Shown here piece by piece: positions 44,841 through 55,179 of a stretch of DNA of 64,000 bases (its first letter is position 1; the number at the start of each line of letters is the position of its first letter). The stretch spans positions 1,605,898-1,669,897 of the forward strand of contig RPFO01000175.1 in NCBI GenBank assembly GCA_009746045.1, written 5' to 3'. The translations under genes were made by a program, and so were the position numbers. This DNA comes from Mesostigma viride (taxonomy: Eukaryota > Streptophyta > Mesostigmatophyceae > Mesostigmatales > Mesostigmataceae). Under the pieces are notes generated by a model. That model was given only the letters and a program-made list of their open reading frames with translations. It was not told the DNA's origin and did not search any database.

Positions 44841-46184
44841 CTGACTGCCCTCATTCATCAGGTTAGGCTTGACATATGACCAACTCAGCCGGTGTACATG
44901 CTTTGGTTCGTCCTCCATGCTGACCAAGCATGCGTGGCTAGCTTCATCAACCTGGGTAACCACCCCAGGACTCCAGCTACCACGTTTGCCATAAAGGCTA
45001 GGTTCCTTCCAAGCTAGGACCTTCTGACCCACTTGTGGCTCCAGCATCTTCCAACCCCGGTCCTTCTCCCTCAGCTTGGCAAAGGTGACATGTGCAGCAT
45101 GTTTCCAGCCCTCCAGCACATGTGGTGGGCACAGGCCATGATATAGACCCATTGGGCTGACAGCAACTCCATCATAGTAGAAGTTAACCCTGCTGTTCAG
45201 CTGCTGCTCCACGTTCCTCAGCCATGCACTCCTGACAAGTGCAGGTGCAGACAAGGGTACCCAGTCTTCAGAGATGATCAATTTCTTGACCTCCTGGATT
45301 GCCCTCTCGATAGCACCCTGCTGCCCATGAGCCTCCCTAGGTGTAACCAGCAACTCAGGAAGGGTAGGATCACCCTTGAGATGCTGAAACTGCATGTCCA
45401 CCTGGATCCTTGTGGTAGGAAACTTGGCTCTTACATTCTGCAGGGCAGCCAGCAAGTACCTGTTCTTCATAGAAGGTAAATGCTCCAGCACCTTGTATTT
45501 CGTGTACCTGTCCACGCACACCAACAGTTGCATGCCCCTGATGTGTTGGATATCACACTGCAGATCACCAATGCTCTGAGGTAGAGCTTTGGCATGTGAT
45601 TTCCTGGGCTTGTTGGAGGACAACTGGCACTTACACCGTGAGGCAGCTTGCTGACACGCCTTAAGAAGGGGTGCCCTGCCCATACGGAAGGCAAAGTTGT
45701 TTGACAGAGAAGTGGCATGCCCAAACATGTTGTGGATTCGGGCACCCAACTCCTGGTACACAGAGGAAGCAGTCCCTGGCACAGTCAGGACTGTGCTGTC
45801 AGATTGTCCAGCATCACCATGCTGACTTCCATCCTGTTCTGACTCAGAGCCTGAGTCACCCTGCTCATGCCCAACACCTGGACCGCCAGCAGGGACCACA
45901 TGCATACCACCAGAGGCCTTCACACCCCTCTGTGGTTGTACATTGGTTTCTCTCAAAATGAGAGGTCCACCCTCGTGCCCAGCACGAGGATGCATAGGGT
46001 CAGACATACTTACAGCTGCATCAGCTGTCAAGGACGTCTTCATAGGAACCTGTACCTCTCCAGGTGACCTGGGGCCACACTGAACCTGGAGATCACCCTC
46101 TTGTTGCCCAGATATAAAATCTGCATTGGAGCACCTGGCCTCCCCCTTGGGTGAATTAAGGTGTGTAGGGGTTGCCTCAGACAG
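44841..46184 (-). CDS. Integrase ORF following gag after an in-frame UGA
   Basis: Minus strand. The frame is the same as gag: gag ends ...NKEQ-TGA and the frame stays open after TGA CTG, with the first ATG at 46043. Residues from that ATG give a zinc-binding region (LGARIHNMFGHATSL...ACQQAASRCKCQ), then a D-D-E core: IGDLQCDIQHIRG, LLVCVDRYTKYKVLEHL, RIQVDMQFQHL and HGQQGAIERAIQEVKKL. The tail VGQKVLAWKEPSLYGKRGSW...VVTQVD resembles an integrase DNA-binding end. UGA followed by C is a known leaky context, so readthrough fusion to gag is plausible (inference). The last open codons run into the Penelope sequence near 44840. No protease or RT is present. Confidence 0.65.
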
Positions 46185-47300
46185 TCACTGCTCCTTGTTG
46201 TCTTCTTGCTGACTGCCCTTTGAAGGCTGGCCTGCCTGGGACTTGTTGTTGTTCTTCTTGTTGTTGTTGTTATTCTTGTTGCTGCCCTGGCCCTGGGACT
46301 TCTTGAAGCTGGGACACTCCTTCTTGATGTGCCCCCACCCCTTGCACAGGTAGCATTGTATCTTGGACTTGCCCTGGCCACTGCCCCCATTGTCAGACGC
46401 GTTGCCCTGCTTGGGCTGACCACCCACCCGCCTGAACACCGACTTGGAGTGTGACCTCCTGTCAGAATCAGGTGAATGATCTCCCTTGCGCTTGTGATGG
46501 TTGCCCCTACGCCCTCCTTGGCTTCGGTCAGCCTCAGACGTCTTGGAGCCACCCTGGGTACGCCCGCCTGCCTGGGTAGCCTTCACTGCTGGCACTCCAC
46601 CCTCAAACAGCTCCTCTGCCTCGAGAGCTTGTTTAATGATGACCTTGTAGGCCTTCAGGGTAGAGTGTGGGGCACACATGACTTTTAAGGAGCCACGTGT
46701 CGCCTTATCCAGCCCAGAAACCTTGAGCCAGTTGGTTAGGGCTATGTTATCAGCGACATTAAAGCCGTGAGCCCTGCCCTCCTCAACCATCTTACAATAG
46801 TTGAGAAAGTTCTGGATCAGGTCCCCCTTGACCTCCCACCCTTGATACTTGTCCTGCCAATGGATGCCGACCTTCTTGCGTTGGTCCTCCAGCAGCTCCT
46901 TCAGCTCAGCCACGTACAGTGCCCAGGCCTTATTGGCCTTTTTGCACTCCCTGGTTAGGTCCTTAATCTGGTCAGTACACTTGCCAAAAGTGCTACTGCC
47001 TATCCAGATTTGATAGTAATTTGTACCACCGTACAAGCTAGGGAACCCTTCCAATCCCTCCACAAACTCTTCAGCCTGCTTAGGCTTGGAGTCTGAGGTT
47101 ACAGGCTGCAACTGATTGACAATTAAAAGACCCTGTGTGGTAAGATCAAAGCCATGAATAGCTTGTGCATTATTATTATTGTGAGGAAGGTTGGTAATCT
47201 CTCCGGTAAGCCCCACGTCATCTACGTGAGCGGTTCCACTACCAGCACCCCCATTATTATTCCCACTGGCTGGACCCTTGCTACGGCGTCCCTCAGCCAT
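46185..47300 (-). CDS. Retroelement gag-like protein with zinc knuckle
   Basis: This intact open frame has 371 residues. The N-terminus is Gly/Asn-rich. The middle (about residues 80-225) is helical and capsid-like (YQIWIGSSTFGKCTDQIKDL, LIQNFLNYCKMVEEGRAHGF). A basic linker follows, then the zinc knuckle CYLCKGWGHIKKEC (C-x2-C-x4-H-x4-C), then an Asn/Lys/Gln-rich tail ending in TGA. Integrase coding continues in the same frame after the stop. The knuckle is the standard nucleic-acid-binding motif of gag proteins. I cannot assign it to Copia or Gypsy with confidence. Confidence 0.75.
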   Translation of the reverse strand: MAEGRRSKGPASGNNNGGAGSGTAHVDDVGLTGEITNLPHNNNNAQAIHGFDLTTQGLLIVNQLQPVTSDSKPKQAEEFVEGLEGFPSLYGGTNYYQIWIGSSTFGKCTDQIKDLTRECKKANKAWALYVAELKELLEDQRKKVGIHWQDKYQGWEVKGDLIQNFLNYCKMVEEGRAHGFNVADNIALTNWLKVSGLDKATRGSLKVMCAPHSTLKAYKVIIKQALEAEELFEGGVPAVKATQAGGRTQGGSKTSEADRSQGGRRGNHHKRKGDHSPDSDRRSHSKSVFRRVGGQPKQGNASDNGGSGQGKSKIQCYLCKGWGHIKKECPSFKKSQGQGSNKNNNNNKKNNNKSQAGQPSKGSQQEDNKEQ

Positions 47301-47470
47301 CCTGCACTACCAGCTATTCAAAGAACACCTTAACAAAGCAGCAGAAAATATGTACAAAATTTTTGTGTCGCCACTGCCGCCTGCGCCGGTGTCGCTGCCG
47401 CCCCGCGAAATGCCGCTGAAAATTCGACAAAAAAAATGTCGACGAGTACTGCAGAAGAAAATTAGGCCGA

Positions 47471-48181
47471 CTAGTAGTCAAGGCCCCTGAAGTCGCAGTA
47501 CGTGTATACGAACTCACGATCCTCCATATCCAGCTCCGGACCTGCACCGGTATGAATTAAAACCGGCGTGCTCCCCGCCGCGTAAGTTGCGACGCGCCGA
47601 CGCGCGACGAGGCGCAGAGGATGTGTAAAGATCGTCAATAATTCCCACCCCGCGGGAATCCACTCTCGCACAGAGGCGAGAAATGCCACCAGGTTAATTA
47701 AAACCTGGCGCTCGCGACTGCGTACGCCGCGAGTGAGCAGCGATAACAGCGCGAGATCCTGAAACAAATTTGTCGACACCGCCGGCGCGCCCCCCGTGCG
47801 TAGCGATGCCCAGTTTTGCAGGTTTCTCTGGTAACCGGTGAGTGAAGAGAGGACGTTGTCCAACTCCTCAATGGCAGTCGTGACTTCGGTCACCGACCGC
47901 AAACCTCCCCGCACCTGGACCGTAAATGTCGATAAAATGTTTCGAATCTGGTCCAACAGGTTGCGGATTGCCGGCACCAGTGCTGGCAAATCGGGGTCCT
48001 CGGGGTTATCCCCGAGCAATGCGTGAGCTGCACGCTGCTGACGATGAAGCTCGTCGAGCGAGACCGTTACTTCGTCGAGCAATTGCTGCCACGACGGCAC
48101 CGTCGGTCTTGACGAAGAACCAGCCGGCGGAGCGGCTATTTCCTCATCGTCCGGAATCCGAAATTCTTCCGAATTTGGCAT
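47471..48181 (-). CDS. Unknown 236-residue ORF upstream of gag
   Basis: The open frame is intact, from MPNSEEFRIPDDEEIAAPPA to DREFVYTYCDFRGLDY. The acidic/Pro-rich N-terminus is followed by largely helical sequence with coiled-coil character (SLDELHRQQRAAHALLG; LVPAIRNLLDQIRNIL; VTTAIEELDNVLSSLTGYQR) and a hydrophobic C-terminal part (LINLVAFLASVREWIPAGWE). It lies 170 bp upstream of gag on the same strand, in a different frame. It could be a structural or coat-like protein of the same element, or a separate gene. I recognise no family. Confidence 0.5.
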   Translation of the reverse strand: MPNSEEFRIPDDEEIAAPPAGSSSRPTVPSWQQLLDEVTVSLDELHRQQRAAHALLGDNPEDPDLPALVPAIRNLLDQIRNILSTFTVQVRGGLRSVTEVTTAIEELDNVLSSLTGYQRNLQNWASLRTGGAPAVSTNLFQDLALLSLLTRGVRSRERQVLINLVAFLASVREWIPAGWELLTIFTHPLRLVARRRVATYAAGSTPVLIHTGAGPELDMEDREFVYTYCDFRGLDY

Positions 48182-48214
48182 CTTTTTGACAGAGCGTGTA
48201 ATACGAGTTGTGAT

Positions 48215-48545
48215 ACGAGTTGTGAGGGTAAGAATGCCACGAATTCCGCCATGGTTCTTGCAGGAAGTTGCCTTTATTAATAATCAGGAAACACAGACGT
48301 AAGTCACGTCACTTCCAAGACTGCACGCAGCACAGACGACAGGGTCGCAGTGCCAAGAGAACGTGCACGCAAGAACTAGCGTCCCGGTGTGACCAAGTCA
48401 CTCATATAGCTTACTAGGGACGCGTCCAAGTATTCAGCTGCACTGTCACAGCTGAACTGTCAATCAATTGATTACACAGACTCTGGCACGCCTTTGGCGC
48501 GCAGATCTATCAATTGTCCATACGGCTAGTCCTGTGGACCTATCC
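48215..48545. other. Non-coding sequence with degenerate repeats (left of LTR pair)
   Basis: It begins near a 12-bp tandem repeat ACGAGTTGTGAT and includes TCTATCAATTG-TCCATACGGCT-AGTCCTGT. Diverged versions recur at 51491-51600 to the right of the LTR pair (CCTATCAATTG-ACCATCA-AGTCCTGT). It ends with ATCC at 48542-48545. Confidence 0.55.
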
Positions 48546-50197
48546 TGTCGCGTCCGTGATCTATCACGTCCGCAATTCAGATTTTAGCGTAATTCTGACG
48601 TCCGCAGCCTTGTGCGGGTTGCTATACCGCGGCCCGGTACTGACGCCGCGGATCTCAGTTGTAATCACGCGTCCACTGAATCGTCGGCGGATCTTCTGAA
48701 TTCGTCCAAGTGCGAGTGCGTTCGCATTTGCGGCAGTGGGCTAAGGGGGGATTTGGGCTACCGGTCGTCACCAGGGCAGTCCAGGCGCTGGCGCGCGCCA
48801 CTAAGGCAGGCCAGGCATGTTGGGCTGGCTGCCGGGCCAGTGATCACGTGCTCTGCCAGGACTACAACGAGGGACACCAGACTTTGTGGAGAACGACCAG
48901 GGCTACACGTGAAACGTCGCGAACGGTCAGCACGCTTTGAGCAGCGGTGCCTGAGATGGCCGGCAATTTAGCCTGGTTAATTTCTGATTGCGGCAGCGCT
49001 TTTTAGTGTTGCAAAATATCTACAAGTTGTTTAGCTTGTGCTTGGACAGATTTGTTCATGAGATTTGGTTTGTGTCAGGCAAGCACCTGATCTAACGTTA
49101 AAAAAGCGCATGCTAGATTTGCGGCACCTTGTTCAGCGTATTTTGGTCGTCACTGGCTGATGTCACGTTGGAAAGGTTAGCTTGCGCAGGTTAAAAGGAT
49201 GAACAGTCGGCCATTGTGGTCGTTGTTCGTTCAGTTTTCACTTCACAACGACGCAGTTGTCTTCATGTGATTAACTAGTAGAACAATCCGGCCGCAACCT
49301 CCGTGATGGTTGCGAGATTGTTTTCATGGGTCGAGGCGAGATAGGCATACAAGTTAAGCCTTTTTGGATTTGTCTCGAGGACAGTCGTCGCAGGGACTGC
49401 CAGTATGGTAGATTCGCCTGGGCACTGTCGGTAGCTTAGGGTGAGAGCGGTTGGCTGGGTGTTGGCATACATCCGTACAAGGCCAACTTCCGTAAGGAGA
49501 GCGGGTAGCGGATGTTCATGGTATTGGACATGCCGGACTTGTTTGCTCGAAGCTAGGCAGGCCAGGGGCTGGAATTAGCCAGTCTTTCTTGTTGATGAAC
49601 ATTGGTTTTGGCTAAAATGTATTCTCAATTTTATTTGTGAATAACAAAATCTTGTTAAGCGTTATGTCATAAAGGTCGGTAGGAACTGCTCTTGCAACGG
49701 GTGGCTGCCAGTGGGGCAGAGCCCACACATCATCTTCTGTAACTGAACGAACAACCTTGTTAGGAGTCAGGCCTACCGGCCTAGTGGTGGAAAGAGGTTA
49801 TTGCTTAGCCTTTGATCAAAAGCATCTGAAGAGGTTAGGCTTTTCCCTGTAAAAAGCCATTGAAGGGGTTATTGCTAAGCCTTTAAAAGCATGCATGTCA
49901 GGGGTTATTGCTAAGCCTTTAAAAGCATGCATGTTAAGGTTGTTGCTGATCCTGGAAAAGCATCTTTGAGCAGCTGGATTTTTTTTTCTTTTTTTTGCTG
50001 CTGCCTGGAATGACGCCCTCTTTGGGCTTCCTTCTTTTGTGTGAGCTGCCTTTCTTTCACTTTTTGCTCTCACGTTGTTGTGAGCTAAATAGTGGGGGGG
50101 GAGGTGGCATATCTCACACATGATTACTGCTGATAGTGGATGCATTCCAAGTAGCGGTAATGACCAGTCCAGGATGATATGGCACGCAAACGCGACA
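48546..50197. mobile_element. LTR-like unit 1 (1652 bp)
   Basis: The unit begins TGTCGCGT and ends ACGCGACA (8-bp perfect inverted termini, TG...CA). Its left neighbour is ATCC. It is near-identical to unit 2 apart from a 361-bp block (49742-50102). Short open frames inside (for example 48612-48971) are exactly repeated in unit 2 and have no recognisable product. Confidence 0.8.
49742..50102. repeat. 361-bp block present only in LTR-like unit 1
   Basis: In unit 2 the text runs CTTCTGTA-GGTGGCAT without it. The block contains repeated GGTTATTGCTAAGCCTTT and AAAAGCATGCATGT words and ends in a purine run GTGGGGGGGGA. It has no inverted termini and no clear target duplication, so it may be ancestral and deleted from unit 2. 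Confidence 0.75.
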
Positions 50198-50199
50198 GC

Positions 50200-51490
50200 T
50201 GTCGCGTCCGTGATCTATCACGTCCGCAATTCAGATTTTAGCGTAATTCTGACGTCCGCAGCCTTGTGCGGGTTGCTATACCGCGGCCCGGTACTGACGC
50301 CGCGGATCTCAGTTGTAATCACGCGTCCACTGAATCGTCGGCGGATCTTCTGAATTCGTCCAAGTGCGAGTGCGTTCGCATTTGCGGCAGTGGGCTAAGG
50401 GGGGATTTGGGCTACCGGTCGTCACCAGGGCAGTCCAGGCGCTGGCGCGCGCCACTAAGGCAGGCCAGGCATGTTGGGCTGGCTGCCGGGCCAGTGATCA
50501 CGTGCTCTGCCAGGACTACAACGAGGGACACCAGACTTTGTGGAGAACGACCAGGGCTACACGTGAAACGTCGCGAACGGTCAGCACGCTTTGAGCAGCG
50601 GTGCCTGAGATGGCCGGCAATTTAGCCTGGTTAATTTCTGATTGCGGCAGCGCTTTTTAGTGTTGCAAAATATCTACAAGTTGTTTAGCTTGTGCTTGGA
50701 CAGATTTGTTCATGAGATTTGGTTTGTGTCAGGCAAGCACCTGATCTAACGTTAAAAAAGCGCATGCTAGATTTGCGGCACCTTGTTCAGCGTATTTTGG
50801 TCGTCACTGGCTGATGTCACGTTGGAAAGGTTAGCTTGCGCAGGTTAAAAGGATGAACAGTCGGCCATTGTGGTCGTTGTTCGTTCAGTTTTCACTTCAC
50901 AACGACGCAGTTGTCTTCATGTGATTAACTAGTAGAACAATCCGGCCGCAACCTCCGTGATGGTTGCGAGATTGTTTTCATGGGTCGAGGCGAGATAGGC
51001 ATACAAGTTAAGCCTTTTTGGATTTGTCTCGAGGACAGTCGTCGCAGGGACTGCCAGTATGGTAGATTCGCCTGGGCACTGTCGGTAGCTTAGGGTGAGA
51101 GCGGTTGGCTGGGTGTTGGCATACATCCGTACAAGGCCAACTTCCGTAAGGAGAGCGGGTAGCGGATGTTCATGGTATTGGACATGCCGGACTTGTTTGC
51201 TCGAAGCTAGGCAGGCCAGGGGCTGGAATTAGCCAGTCTTTCTTGTTGATGAACATTGGTTTTGGCTAAAATGTATTCTCAATTTTATTTGTGAATAACA
51301 AAATCTTGTTAAGCGTTATGTCATAAAGGTCGGTAGGAACTGCTCTTGCAACGGGTGGCTGCCAGTGGGGCAGAGCCCACACATCATCTTCTGTAGGTGG
51401 CATATCTCACACATGATTACTGCTGATAGTGGATGCATTCCAAGTAGCGGTAATGACCAGTCCAGGATGATATGGCACGCAAACGCGACA
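50200..51490. mobile_element. LTR-like unit 2 (1291 bp)
   Basis: Starts TGTCGCGT two bases (GC) after unit 1 and ends ACGCGACA, followed by ATCC (51491-51494). That matches the ATCC before unit 1, a 4-bp target duplication around the pair. Sequence identity to unit 1 appears complete in the stretches compared. Confidence 0.8.
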
Positions 51491-51494
51491 ATCC

Positions 51495-51770
51495 GTACAC
51501 TAGTCAGCATCAATTGTCTCATAGGTCCTGGCGCGCTACAGTGCGCCTACCTATCAATTGACCATCAAGTCCTGTACAAGTCCTGTCAACGTCCTGCGGA
51601 CTATCAAAGTGACACTTGTACATCCTGTGTCCGTACGCGCCCACAGTGGCGCGCCGGGTACTGTCGGCACAGCCTAGGAAACGTCATAACTTTTACGTTC
51701 CTTAACCAAATGAGGCGTTCATGGTGCCGTTGGAAAGAGCGTAACAATCTCTATCCATCTAACGTAAATC
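51495..51770. other. Non-coding sequence right of the LTR pair
   Basis: Degenerate repeats resemble those at 48215-48545, with words such as CTATCAATTGACCATCAAG and GTCCTGTACAAGTCCTGTCAA. No gene is seen. The Penelope N-terminal half resumes at about 51775. Confidence 0.5.
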
Positions 51771-51774
51771 CTTT

Positions 51775-53457
51775 ACGTTAACTGCAAGGTAGTGCTTCTT
51801 GCATATAAAAGCAAAGTTGTTGGCACTCTTGTCAACACACGTGATGATAAAGTCCTGCTTGAAGTGGTCAAGAAGTGCTTTATCTGTGGTGTTGAGCCAG
51901 GTGGTGCGGTGGACCTGCTGGAGACGGTAATCAAGCCTGGTGAGACGTGCATTGCATTCGTGAATGACGGCGCGAAACCACGGTTCCATGGCAAGGGGAG
52001 CAAGCTGTAGGTCCGTGCACATGGCATTGCAGAATTTGCGCAGTGATGTGGAGAGCAGTGCATTCACCTCTTTGGCACACGTGCGCTGGACCCACGGCCG
52101 AAACTTGGTGCCTTTGGCAAAAAGGTCTACAAGCGTGTGGCTCGGCAGGATGCTGAGGTCAGCGGTCATGACGTGCTGTGAGGTGGGATCAAGGTACTTG
52201 AAATACCGTTGTTGTTGGCAGGGGCAGGGCCCTGCCAAGATGGTGGCCAGCTCGGTGGGCGTTGTATCGCGGCTGACCTTCCCGTTGCTGAAAACCATTT
52301 GTCCCAAGGTGGGAGAGTAATGCCAGGCGGCAATGGGAGTGCCGAAAGTGTTGCGCACCACGAGCGGCATCGCAGCCTGCACTTGCGGCAAATGCAGAAT
52401 GTGTGGCAAACACAGCTCATCCATCGCAGCATGAATGAAAGGTGAGATCAGTAAACGGCGCGGACGCAGTGCATCTGCATTCCCATTGACACGGTGCCGA
52501 ATGATACGTGAGAGAAGGCCTCGCAGACTAGTGGCATGGGAGCGGGGGACTTGCAGATCAGCTGGGGAGCACGACCCGACGGCAATGTGTAAGCTGGTAA
52601 GCTTCTTCAAGCTGCAGGCTTCGAGATAGGATGCATGAAAGTTGCCGCGTTGCATAAGCCGAGACATGTGACGTAAGCAGCGGAGACTGGTGGAGTAAAG
52701 GGAAGGATCGGTGGACACATGTGTGGAAGGTGGAGGGGCCGGGGTGACGCTGGGGGGATAGGGGCGATATGGGTGGAGATTGTGCTTCAGACGCCAGGCA
52801 CGGATGAACATAAGAGGGCGGGGACGGAGGGGAGGCGGGCGGCGGCGAGACCGAGCTTTGAAACTCTTGCCTTCAATGCAAAAACCGCGGGGCAGAAAAG
52901 CATGTAACATTCGTTTCCAAAACGTTTCCCGATGCCCTGCGGCTTTGCGAAAAGCGCCGGGCGCCGGTAAAGGTGCCGGGGACATGTTCCAAGGGGACGA
53001 CTCGCCAATCCCACCACCCGTATTGGGCCATGGCGCCATGTAGGGGGGTGTCGTCGTTGGCGGCAGGGCGGCCAATATGAAGGCGGCGTGCCGCTCGGAC
53101 ATGTTCCTGAAAACGCGTCCAGGCATCCCGTTGTGTCTGGCCAACGTAGATACGCTGAGGGTACCTGCGGTTGTAAATGGCATAAATGACGCGACGGGTG
53201 CTTTCGGGGTGTGGGCGAGTGGAGTTGGTAAGCGACAAATGCGTGCGCTGTAAGCGCCGGAGGCGACGTAGAGTATGGTCATCCTTGCAGTGATGGTTAT
53301 GGCGCGTGTTGATGCGACAACGCTTCCGCCATGCCTGTGAGGAGATACGATAGGGGAACTGCCGAGAAATAGCAGTGTACTTCCGGTAATCAATGCCACT
53401 GGATTGCCGTATTCTGTGGAGGGTAAGAGCATGCCAGAAAGTCATAAGGTGTTTCAT
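51775..53457 (-). pseudogene. Penelope-like element, N-terminal half with GIY-YIG nuclease
   Basis: Minus strand. The ATG at 53457 opens a frame whose residues 91-160 form a GIY-YIG nuclease: IYAIYNRRYPQRIYVGQT, then RFQEHVRAARR (R115, H119) and LHGAMAQYGWWDWRVVPLEH. A possible Cys/His cluster (CRINTRHNHHCKDDH) precedes it. A frameshift near 52.97 kb leads into a second frame (to about 51775) with CPCQQQRYFKYLDPTSQHVM, TADLSILPSHTLVDLFAKGT, and DFIITCVDKSANNFAFICKK, typical pre-RT text of Penelope-like elements. The nuclease lies before the RT, the permuted order of Chlamys elements in green algae (family knowledge). The RT half continues at 44838. Confidence 0.82.
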
Positions 53458-53459
53458 GA

Positions 53460-54260
53460 TGATTCAGATGCACTGAGAGCTAAGACATCAAACAGAACCA
53501 GAGCGGAGCATATTGAGGTAAGTCAATATTCACTGCGTAACACCCGTTACGCGATAGCGGTGGTCCATGATGCATCTCCCCGGGGCAGGATGTGGCTAAC
53601 AACACAGCTGAATGGACTCGGAACATGTGGATTCCCAGTGGGGGGGCCTTCCAATTGTCATACTTGACACCTCTTTCCTGTAACGAAAAGATTTCCCTTC
53701 TTCATGTTCCAGATGAGTCACCGTGCTCCTGCCTTTGTGTTTTTTTGGCGTTTGTAAAGAGATATGGGAGGGTAAACAAAAGCAAAGGCTGATATTGCCG
53801 TGTGGGGGGCCCGATCCTTGGTTAGTCTCTCAAGTGCCCACAGAAAAACACGAGAGTAGCACACACAGCGCGCAGCCCAGCCTAGCTCCCTCAGTAAGAG
53901 TAAAAGAAAAAGGACAAGAACATGAGCAAAAAAACGAGAACAAGAAAAAGAACAAAACACAGACACGTAGTGCAATGTGAGCGGAATGATGGAGGAAGGT
54001 GAGAGGGGGACATCGTATTGAATGTGTAGGCATTGAGGCAGCCGAAGCGTCCCATCCCCGGGTACATTCGTGGCTTTCAAAAAAGCCACAACCTGCGTGG
54101 AAGAGGAAAATGCAGGAACGATGAGTATGATCCTGAAAACGAGGTTGAGGAAACGCGGAGAGGAAATGCCGGCCGCTGAAACGATTCCGATGGAACTATG
54201 GGTTTCGCCGACATGAGGCGGTGCAGCTGACTATCTCTATGGTGTCGTGTGTGACCGGGA
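53460..54260. other. No gene seen
   Basis: This stretch lies upstream of the Penelope element. It includes an A/G-rich run (about 53896-53965, AAAAGAAAAAGG-type words) and no open frame with recognisable sense. Confidence 0.5.
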
Positions 54261-54818
54261 GTGCCGGTTCACGTGCGCACTCGTCGGACTAGCCCGACGA
54301 CATGTGTGCCTGGTTGCCCACGGCTGAAATCCTCTTGCCCGTCATGCAAATTGGCCACGCCTCCTAGCCGAAAATATATACGTAATGGCCAGTGCGGAGT
54401 TGCGGCGTTGAGGAAGAGACCGGCACAAGCTGTGCTTGCGCATGTCGCCGGTCGCGTAATGGAAAACATGACTTACCCTACCATCTCGAAGGGCGTGGCC
54501 CGCTTGATGCAGCGCAATGCAGCATTTTTTCTGCTACTTTGGGCCTTGAAAATCAGTTTCCACACGAATTTTTCTGGGCACCCAATCACCGCCACCTCCT
54601 ACAGGATCGGGTTAGAGGGCTTGCTAGCGTCAATCAGCCTCTGCATGTCCATTAGAGCACCTCTCTACTCAGATTACGGGCATATTGCATCATATAGCTT
54701 CCTGCAGCGGTCCAATTTCTCGACTCGCCAACAGTTTATGTTACAACGAGCAGACCTCACCCGAGTCCGGAAAGCACTCCGGATTCCCGACGTACCTACA
54801 AGGTCGGTCAGGTATTGA
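54261..54818 (+). CDS. Hypothetical ORF, doubtful
   Basis: This 185-codon frame has a Cys-containing N-terminus (CVPGCPRLKSSCPSC) and a hydrophobic middle (NAAFFLLLWALKISF). No family is recognised. Length alone is weak evidence in this GC content, and no splice or poly(A) context supports it. Confidence 0.15.
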   Translation: MPVHVRTRRTSPTTCVPGCPRLKSSCPSCKLATPPSRKYIRNGQCGVAALRKRPAQAVLAHVAGRVMENMTYPTISKGVARLMQRNAAFFLLLWALKISFHTNFSGHPITATSYRIGLEGLLASISLCMSIRAPLYSDYGHIASYSFLQRSNFSTRQQFMLQRADLTRVRKALRIPDVPTRSVRY

Positions 54819-55179
54819 GTGAGAACGCTATTCCTGGACGCATGGCGATCCAACGCCGTTGAAGGGCTAGGTTGTTTAAATTAATTTTTAAAATTAAATC
54901 ACATTATAACATATCAAGAAGGAGACAACGTTGATCAGCGCATATCTCCGTGGGAAGCATCTGTATGTGACACATATCGCTGGGAACGAGCATGTTTTTA
55001 AATACATTATAGGGTACAACCTAGTGGTTTTTAATTTTGATTTTAGGCTACAACCTGCATGTGGGGGATGTGAACAGCAACCAACTCTGGCCGGGTGCAC
55101 TACAAGGTGCACGTGCACCACCATGATGATGTATCATACCTGAAAGGCCTGGCATGGGGTGGAAGATGATCATGGCTAG

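Noticed and set aside
44841-48202. LTRs around the gag-integrase element
   Set aside because: GAGTTGTGATAC occurs at 44829 and 48203, but only 12 bp are shared and the second site is part of a local 12-bp tandem repeat. No terminal direct repeats are seen.
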